Source: JALYOK01 sp963840785
Lineage (GTDB): Bacteria; Pseudomonadota; Gammaproteobacteria; Burkholderiales; JALYOK01
NCBI GenBank assembly: GCA_963840785.1
Contig: CAWJAF010000005.1
Span: 124,001-188,000 of the forward strand
Reading direction: 5' to 3'
Length of the DNA stretch: 64,000 nucleotides
Both the position numbers and the translations under genes were made by a program. Shown in pieces: positions 59,748-64,000 of the stretch. The notes beneath the pieces are model-generated. The model did not search any database, had not been told where the DNA came from, and saw nothing but the letters and a program-made list of their open reading frames with translations. The stretch's first letter is position 1, and each line of letters starts with the position of its first letter.

Positions 59748-60167
59748 CTATTTTTTCGCGACGGCCAGATGCGCGGCGCTCGCCCGACGCATCATAGTCG
59801 GATGCAGCAGCCCCATCTTGGGAATTTGCCCGTGCGGCGCGCCCGGCGATACGGCAAACCACCGCTCCGAAAAAGGTAACTCAATCACATTCGAGAGATC
59901 AAACTTGTTATCGTGACTCAGGCCTGCCAACGCAAACGCCTCGCGATCTGCTCGGGTGATTGCGAATTCGCCGGGATGCAATTCTCCGATACGTTGACTG
60001 GTTCCGTATGCGACCGCGACCGCCGGTTCGCCTTCGATCTCGCCGACCTTAACGACAAAGGCTGGCCGCGGTTTCGGCCCCGGTTCCAATTTTTTGTCCT
60101 GGGGAAAGTGACACCAAACAATGTCGCCTGGCCTTGGCGGTGAGAAAAACTTGTGGCCGTCGGCCAC
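59748..60167 (-). CDS. PemK/MazF-like toxin
   Basis: 139 residues from a GTG. SPPRPGDIVWCHFPQDKKL, GPKPRPAFVVKVGEIEGEPA VAVAYGTSQ and FAITRADREAFALAGLSHD match the MazF/PemK fold. The tail MMRRASAAHLAVAKK is longer than usual. It starts immediately after the antitoxin stop. Confidence 0.78.
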   Translation of the reverse strand: MADGHKFFSPPRPGDIVWCHFPQDKKLEPGPKPRPAFVVKVGEIEGEPAVAVAYGTSQRIGELHPGEFAITRADREAFALAGLSHDNKFDLSNVIELPFSERWFAVSPGAPHGQIPKMGLLHPTMMRRASAAHLAVAKK

Positions 60168-60458
60168 CTAGAACAAACTTTCCAGAGTGCGCATGCGCCC
60201 TTGAGGTTCAATTTGTTTAATTCTGTCTAGTTGCTTGCTCGACAGCGCCGCGTCGTCTGTCTCGTGGGCGGGCAGTTGTTCTCGAGCCAGTTGAGCAATG
60301 GCGAAATGAATAACTTCCGTTTCAGACATCCCCAAGTGCTTAGCCAGGCGCGTAGTCGTGCGGCGCGACACACCGAAGCGTGTGTCGGTTTCACGAAATC
60401 GAAACACCATGCCTTGGCGAAGGCGTGGGGCTGATGCGCCAGTGGGCGTCGTTGGCAT
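60168..60458 (-). CDS. antitoxin of the PemK/MazF-like module
   Basis: 96 residues. FRFRETDTRFGVSRRTTTRL then AKHLGMSETEVIHFAIAQLA is a ribbon-helix-helix-like pattern, followed by a tail rich in Asp, Gln and Leu. It is first in the operon; the perfect palindrome at 60479 is its likely operator. Confidence 0.7.
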   Translation of the reverse strand: MPTTPTGASAPRLRQGMVFRFRETDTRFGVSRRTTTRLAKHLGMSETEVIHFAIAQLAREQLPAHETDDAALSSKQLDRIKQIEPQGRMRTLESLF

Positions 60459-60478
60459 GTATTAATCCCTCTAGAAGA

Positions 60479-60495
60479 GATATCCATAGGATATC
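60479..60495 (-). promoter_or_regulatory. palindromic operator candidate GATATCC-ATA-GGATATC
   Basis: Perfect 7+7 inverted repeat 20 bp upstream of the antitoxin ATG. Confidence 0.65.
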
Positions 60496-60591
60496 ATACA
60501 GGCATTACTTCGCAAGCTAGGCTTTGGCAGTGCGATCCGAGGCATGGATTGAACGTTGGCACGAGTCGCGTGGCCGGGCGGGGTAGTTCGC

Positions 60592-60624
60592 GTAGGTTGG
60601 GCTTCCTTCGTCAGCCCAACCTAC
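60592..60624. repeat. GTAGGTTGGGC/GCCCAACCTAC palindrome
   Basis: Eleven-base exact inverted arms around TTCCTTCGTCA, in the gap between dsbC and the TA pair. Related arms occur near 58800. Confidence 0.8.
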
Positions 60625-60690
60625 ATTTATCTTGAACATCGCTCCGCAAATCAAACAAACTGCGGCGCTTCTCGGTTTATTGTTTAACCG

Positions 60691-61398
60691 CTACTTCCCG
60701 TTCAGATAGGTTTCCATATCCGACGTAGGAATCGCGCCCGGCACGACGCGACCATCGGCAAAAACTAACGTCGGCGTGCCGTTCATTTTGTGCTTTTGGC
60801 CGACCGCTTGAATTTCTTCCAGCGGATTGTCGCAGGATTTGTCGGCAGCTAATTCGCCGCGCAACATGTAATCGTCCCACGCTTTCTGACGATTTGGCGC
60901 ACACCAAATCGCCTTCGACTTGCGTGCCGCATCGGGATGAAGCGACGCGATCGGATAAAGGAAGGTGTAAATCGTTACATCCGTTACCTTGCCTAAGTCT
61001 TTCTCTAATCGTTTGCAATAAGGACAATCCGGATCGGAAAACACGGCGACTTTGCGCTTGCCATTACCCCTCACCGTTTTAATAGCATAGTCCAGCGGCA
61101 GCGATTCGAACTTAATCGCAGACAATTTTTGGAGGCGCGCTGCGGTGATATTCGCCATGGATTTCGAATCGACAATATTACCGAGGAAAAAATAATTCAC
61201 ATCTTCATCGGTATAAAACAGACGGCCGCCGGCATACACTTCGTACCACCCAAACGCCGTTTTAGTGACTTCGATGTTGCCACCGGCATCGGGAAATTTT
61301 TCCGCGATGGCTTTTTTGACCGCGGCAAGATCCGCTTGCGCAAAACTCGATGCGACAAAAAACATCAGCAGCATCGGCATTAAACGAACAAATTTCAT
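60691..61398 (-). CDS. dsbC: periplasmic thiol:disulfide isomerase DsbC
   Basis: 235 residues. Signal peptide (LMPMLLMFFVASSFA); N-terminal dimerisation domain (GWYEVYAGGRLFYTDEDVNY FFLG); thioredoxin domain with the redox motif VFSDPDCPYCKRLEKDL and the cis-Pro loop MNGTPTLVFADGR. A second Cys pair lies in IWCAPN..KSCDNP. It corrects wrong disulfides in the periplasm. Intact. Confidence 0.96.
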   Translation of the reverse strand: MKFVRLMPMLLMFFVASSFAQADLAAVKKAIAEKFPDAGGNIEVTKTAFGWYEVYAGGRLFYTDEDVNYFFLGNIVDSKSMANITAARLQKLSAIKFESLPLDYAIKTVRGNGKRKVAVFSDPDCPYCKRLEKDLGKVTDVTIYTFLYPIASLHPDAARKSKAIWCAPNRQKAWDDYMLRGELAADKSCDNPLEEIQAVGQKHKMNGTPTLVFADGRVVPGAIPTSDMETYLNGK

Positions 61399-61481
61399 AG
61401 TGTTTTCCTAAAATATTGTTGAATTCTTCTTCGATCACAAATTCTTCGAAAAGTTTATAACACAGGCCATTGACGCAAATA

Positions 61482-62651
61482 TTACCCGATTGCGTGGCGC
61501 ATCAACATTTTTTTCAGCCACGGCATATTCTCTACCAATCCCAGTCCACCGTTGCGCAACCCAGCGGCGATTGCGGAATCCATGGCGAAAAGCCCTTGCA
61601 AGCCATCGGTAACTAGGTGCATCCCCGCAAGGGCTTCCTTACGGGAACGCTCATAACGCCGCAACAGCGCGGCGTCACCGACATTCTCGGGCGTTGCCCG
61701 TTCGCACAACACTTGCGCTAGCGTGTCAGCGTCGCGCAAACCAAGATTCAATCCCTGGCCCGCCAGGGGATGAATGACGTGGGCCGCATCGCCGATCAGC
61801 GCCACGCGTGGTTTCACCAAGCCATCGCTGCGTAGCGACGCCAACGGGAACCGCGCGACGGGCGACACCAATCGCATAACGCCTAACGTGTTCGTACCGC
61901 CGTCTGCGACGGCGCGGCAAAATTCTTCCGCCGGCAATAGGTACAATTCCTCGGCTCGTGCCGCCGGCAGCGACCAAACGATGGAAATAATATTCTCTCC
62001 CAACGGTAGCCAAGCCAAAATTCCGCCGTAGGCAAACCACTGTCGTGCGACTTGGCTATGATTCTTCTCGCACTGAAAATTGGCCACGAGCGCGATTTGC
62101 TCATAATCTTTCTCGCGCGCGGAAAATCCGCGTTCGTCGCGCACCCAAGACTTTGCGCCGTCGGCGCCCACGACTAAAGCCGCCTCGATCTTTGTCCCGT
62201 CATCCAACAATAAACTTACAGCGTCGGCATCAACGCTTAGCGATTTCGGCGCGGATTGGTCGAGGTATTGGATGTGTGAGGCAACGGCCAATTTTTCCGC
62301 TAGGCGTCTTGCCAACAACCGATGCTCGATCATCACCGCCAATTCGTTGCGGTTGATTTCGCGGGCAGAAAACGTCAACTTCGCTTGTTTGTCGCCGAAA
62401 ATTTCCATGGCGCGAATCGATGTCAACCGCGCCCGGTCTTGTGCCTGAAAAACGTCGAGGTCTTCAAGCGACGCCATATTGGTTGGCGTTAACGCATACA
62501 CACGGTGATCGAATTCGCCGTCGAGCGACGCGACTTCGGGAGACTTTCGATCAACGACAACCACGCCCAAATCACTCGCCGCCAATTGCAACGCAAACGT
62601 CGCGCCAACGATTCCGCCACCGACAACGATAATGTCGGTATTTATGGCCAT
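61482..62651 (-). CDS. UbiH/UbiI/COQ6-family FAD-dependent ubiquinone hydroxylase
   Basis: 389 residues from ATG 62651; longer in-frame extensions run through a REP-like element and are unlikely. FAD motifs: DIIVVGGGIVGATFALQLA, VVGADGAKSWVRDERGF, RVALIGDAAHVIHPLAGQGL NLGLRDADTL. This is the second hydroxylase after ubiH, as UbiI (VisC) is in E. coli; which ring position it hydroxylates is not shown by sequence. Confidence 0.9.
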   Translation of the reverse strand: MAINTDIIVVGGGIVGATFALQLAASDLGVVVVDRKSPEVASLDGEFDHRVYALTPTNMASLEDLDVFQAQDRARLTSIRAMEIFGDKQAKLTFSAREINRNELAVMIEHRLLARRLAEKLAVASHIQYLDQSAPKSLSVDADAVSLLLDDGTKIEAALVVGADGAKSWVRDERGFSAREKDYEQIALVANFQCEKNHSQVARQWFAYGGILAWLPLGENIISIVWSLPAARAEELYLLPAEEFCRAVADGGTNTLGVMRLVSPVARFPLASLRSDGLVKPRVALIGDAAHVIHPLAGQGLNLGLRDADTLAQVLCERATPENVGDAALLRRYERSRKEALAGMHLVTDGLQGLFAMDSAIAAGLRNGGLGLVENMPWLKKMLMRHAIG

Positions 62652-62654
62652 ATG

Positions 62655-62735
62655 CGCCAAGGCCCAATACCAGCGGGCCTTCCGGCATAGGCATTGCCAC
62701 GAACCAATATCCAGCAAGGCTTCTGGCTCGATGCC
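62655..62735. repeat. REP-like element between the two hydroxylase genes
   Basis: AGCGGGCCTTCCGGCATAGG CATTGCCACGAACCAATATC and CAGCAAGGCTTCTGGC match the family found at 21882 and 58854. Confidence 0.65.
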
Positions 62736-62752
62736 TTTTTTTATATTTGTCA

Positions 62753-63910
62753 TCACATCCGGCCGAACATCATCGCGCGCCCCAAACGGCCACGCGCGAA
62801 CGGCAACATTTGTAGCGCAGCCAGGCCGATGCCGCGGCCGACGCGTAGCAACGGATGATCGTTTGAAAATCCGCGCACCAATGCGTCAGTGAATAAAATT
62901 CCCGCGCGCGTGTCAGGTTTTCGGCTGCGTTGATAACGGCGCAATAAATTCGGGGCACCGCAGTCGCCATCCCTCGGAATATCGCGAAGTAAATTCGCCA
63001 GTTGATCGGCATCGCGCAAACCCAAATTAAATCCCTGCCCCGCCACCGGATGCAACGCTTGCGCGGCATTGCCAATCAAAACCATGCGCTCAGTTACGGT
63101 TCGATCGGCGTAGCGCAAACGTAGCGGAAATTGAAAACGCGAATGCAGCTTAGAAAACTTTCCGGCATAAGCGCCAAAGATTTCCTGAAACTCGACGAGG
63201 AAATTGGCATCGTCGAGGGCCTTGATGCGCTCGGCTTCTTGCGGCGACACCGTCCAAACTAAACCGAACTCGTCACCAACCGGCAACAGCGCCACAGGGC
63301 CGGTCGGCGTAAAGCGTTCGTACGCGATATTTTTATGCGGCCGATCACTGGAAACCCGCGCCAGGAGCGCGATCTGGCCATAGTCTTTCTCTTCGATTTT
63401 TATCGACGGCAACTGCGTCAAGCTGCGTCCACCATCGGCAACGACAATCAACTTTGCAGTGCAAGTTTGCTCGGTACCGTTTCGCAGATAGGTCACGATG
63501 CCGTCGTTTTCTGCCGTTGAGACGCGATTCACCGTCGCGCCATCAGTGATCGTGAGGCCGCAACGCTCAGCCTGCGCAAGCAATGTCATGACCAACGCGC
63601 GATAGCTCAATGTGTAGCCTAGCGCCGGCACATCAAATTCCCGCGCATGCAAAATGCTTTGGCCAAATCCACCGCGTTGCGTGACGTGAATGGTGTTGAT
63701 GGGCGTCGCGGGCAAGTCACTGGGCCATGCGTCCAAGTCACTCAGAATCAACCGACTGCCCGCTGCCAACGCTAAAGTACGTGTGTCGGACGCCTCGCCA
63801 ATATTGGCTTCCAGCACGATCACGCGACGGCCTCGCATGTGTGCTGCGAGCGCAAACGCGAGCCCAATGGGCCCGCCACCGATCACAACAATGTCGGCAA
63901 CGTTGCTCAC
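62753..63910 (-). CDS. ubiH: 2-octaprenyl-6-methoxyphenol hydroxylase UbiH
   Basis: 385 residues from a GTG that overlaps the pepP stop (GTGA). DIVVIGGGPIGLAFALAAHM RG, LIVVADGGRSLT, VALLPVGDEFGLVWTV, MVLIGNAAQALHPVAGQGFN LGLRDADQLA. FAD monooxygenase of ubiquinone synthesis. The order pepP-ubiH-second hydroxylase is conserved in proteobacteria. Confidence 0.92.
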   Translation of the reverse strand: MSNVADIVVIGGGPIGLAFALAAHMRGRRVIVLEANIGEASDTRTLALAAGSRLILSDLDAWPSDLPATPINTIHVTQRGGFGQSILHAREFDVPALGYTLSYRALVMTLLAQAERCGLTITDGATVNRVSTAENDGIVTYLRNGTEQTCTAKLIVVADGGRSLTQLPSIKIEEKDYGQIALLARVSSDRPHKNIAYERFTPTGPVALLPVGDEFGLVWTVSPQEAERIKALDDANFLVEFQEIFGAYAGKFSKLHSRFQFPLRLRYADRTVTERMVLIGNAAQALHPVAGQGFNLGLRDADQLANLLRDIPRDGDCGAPNLLRRYQRSRKPDTRAGILFTDALVRGFSNDHPLLRVGRGIGLAALQMLPFARGRLGRAMMFGRM

Positions 63911-64000
63911 GCGCGCTGCATAACCGCTTCGATATCGCCCACGGATTTTGGCGGATTGGTCAACACATCGCGGCCGGATTTTGTCACCAGCACGTCGTCT
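63907..64000 (-). CDS. pepP: Xaa-Pro aminopeptidase PepP (C-terminal 30 residues only)
   Basis: The visible end reads DDVLVTKSGRDVLTNPPKSV GDIEAVMQRA, the typical C-terminus of PepP (IEDDVLVT, then LT..PK). The rest lies beyond the right edge. The stop shares bases with the ubiH GTG. Confidence 0.8.
   Translation of the reverse strand, partial: DDVLVTKSGRDVLTNPPKSVGDIEAVMQRA

Noticed and set aside
61482..62756. Longer start (62756) of the second hydroxylase
   Set aside because: The extra 35 residues are a translation of a REP-like element; the family start MAINTDIIVVGGG fits ATG 62651.

Overview
The window looks like a piece of a free-living Gram-negative proteobacterium, most probably a betaproteobacterium. 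The block carA-carB-greA-yhbY-rlmE-ftsH-(SDR)-folP-glmM, the rpe-gph-trpE run, the apaG/mltA pair and pepP-ubiH-ubiI-like are gene orders familiar from that class. I cannot name a genus. No rRNA, tRNA, CRISPR array, transposase or phage gene was seen.

Layout. 0-8.7 kb: end of a flotillin gene, a thioredoxin-fold YyaL-like gene, a small cytochrome c and a complete branched-chain amino acid (Liv) ABC transporter operon. 8.8-12.6 kb: a GGDEF-EAL cyclic-di-GMP protein, a putative metallopeptidase and a secreted orphan. 12.8-19.1 kb: an accessory locus with a FecR-TPR-outer-membrane-barrel protein, a Cys-rich exported protein and an exported subtilisin-like protease. 19.2-26.2 kb: a dense toxin-antitoxin (TA) archipelago with eight modules and at least two module remnants, separated by copies of a composite palindromic repeat; several toxins are broken while their antitoxins are intact. 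26.3-28 kb: a vanadium-dependent haloperoxidase. 28-39.5 kb: conserved housekeeping (pyrimidine/arginine precursor synthesis, transcript cleavage, ribosome maturation, membrane proteolysis, folate, cell wall). 39.6-41.3 kb: a TIR-TM-SUMF1 protein and a VOC protein. 41.4-48.4 kb: pstSCAB with a Pho box, then trpE, gph, rpe. 48.7-54 kb: a PhnCDEE-type importer, terC under a yybP-ykoY (Mn2+) riboswitch, and an aroE homologue. 54.2-64 kb: apaG, mltA, a LuxR-type regulator broken at a 10-G tract, a secreted orphan, two more TA pairs, dsbC, two UbiH-family hydroxylases and the end of pepP.

Data quality matters. Many essential genes (carA, carB, ftsH, folP, glmM, rlmE, trpE, livHMGF) are interrupted by single-base shifts, usually one extra base in a short homopolymer. 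These look like consensus errors, densest in the first 14 kb and rare after 40 kb. I therefore give each such gene as one CDS over its full span and note where the frame changes. Intergenic spaces carry several families of short palindromic repeats: REP-like elements, elements with GTCATTCCCGC arms resembling neisserial dRS3, and GTAGG/CCTAC-armed stems.

The best candidates for something undescribed are the FecR-TPR-barrel / Cys-rich / S8 protease locus, the palindromic motif it shares with the haloperoxidase promoter, and the decaying TA archipelago with its interspersed repeats.
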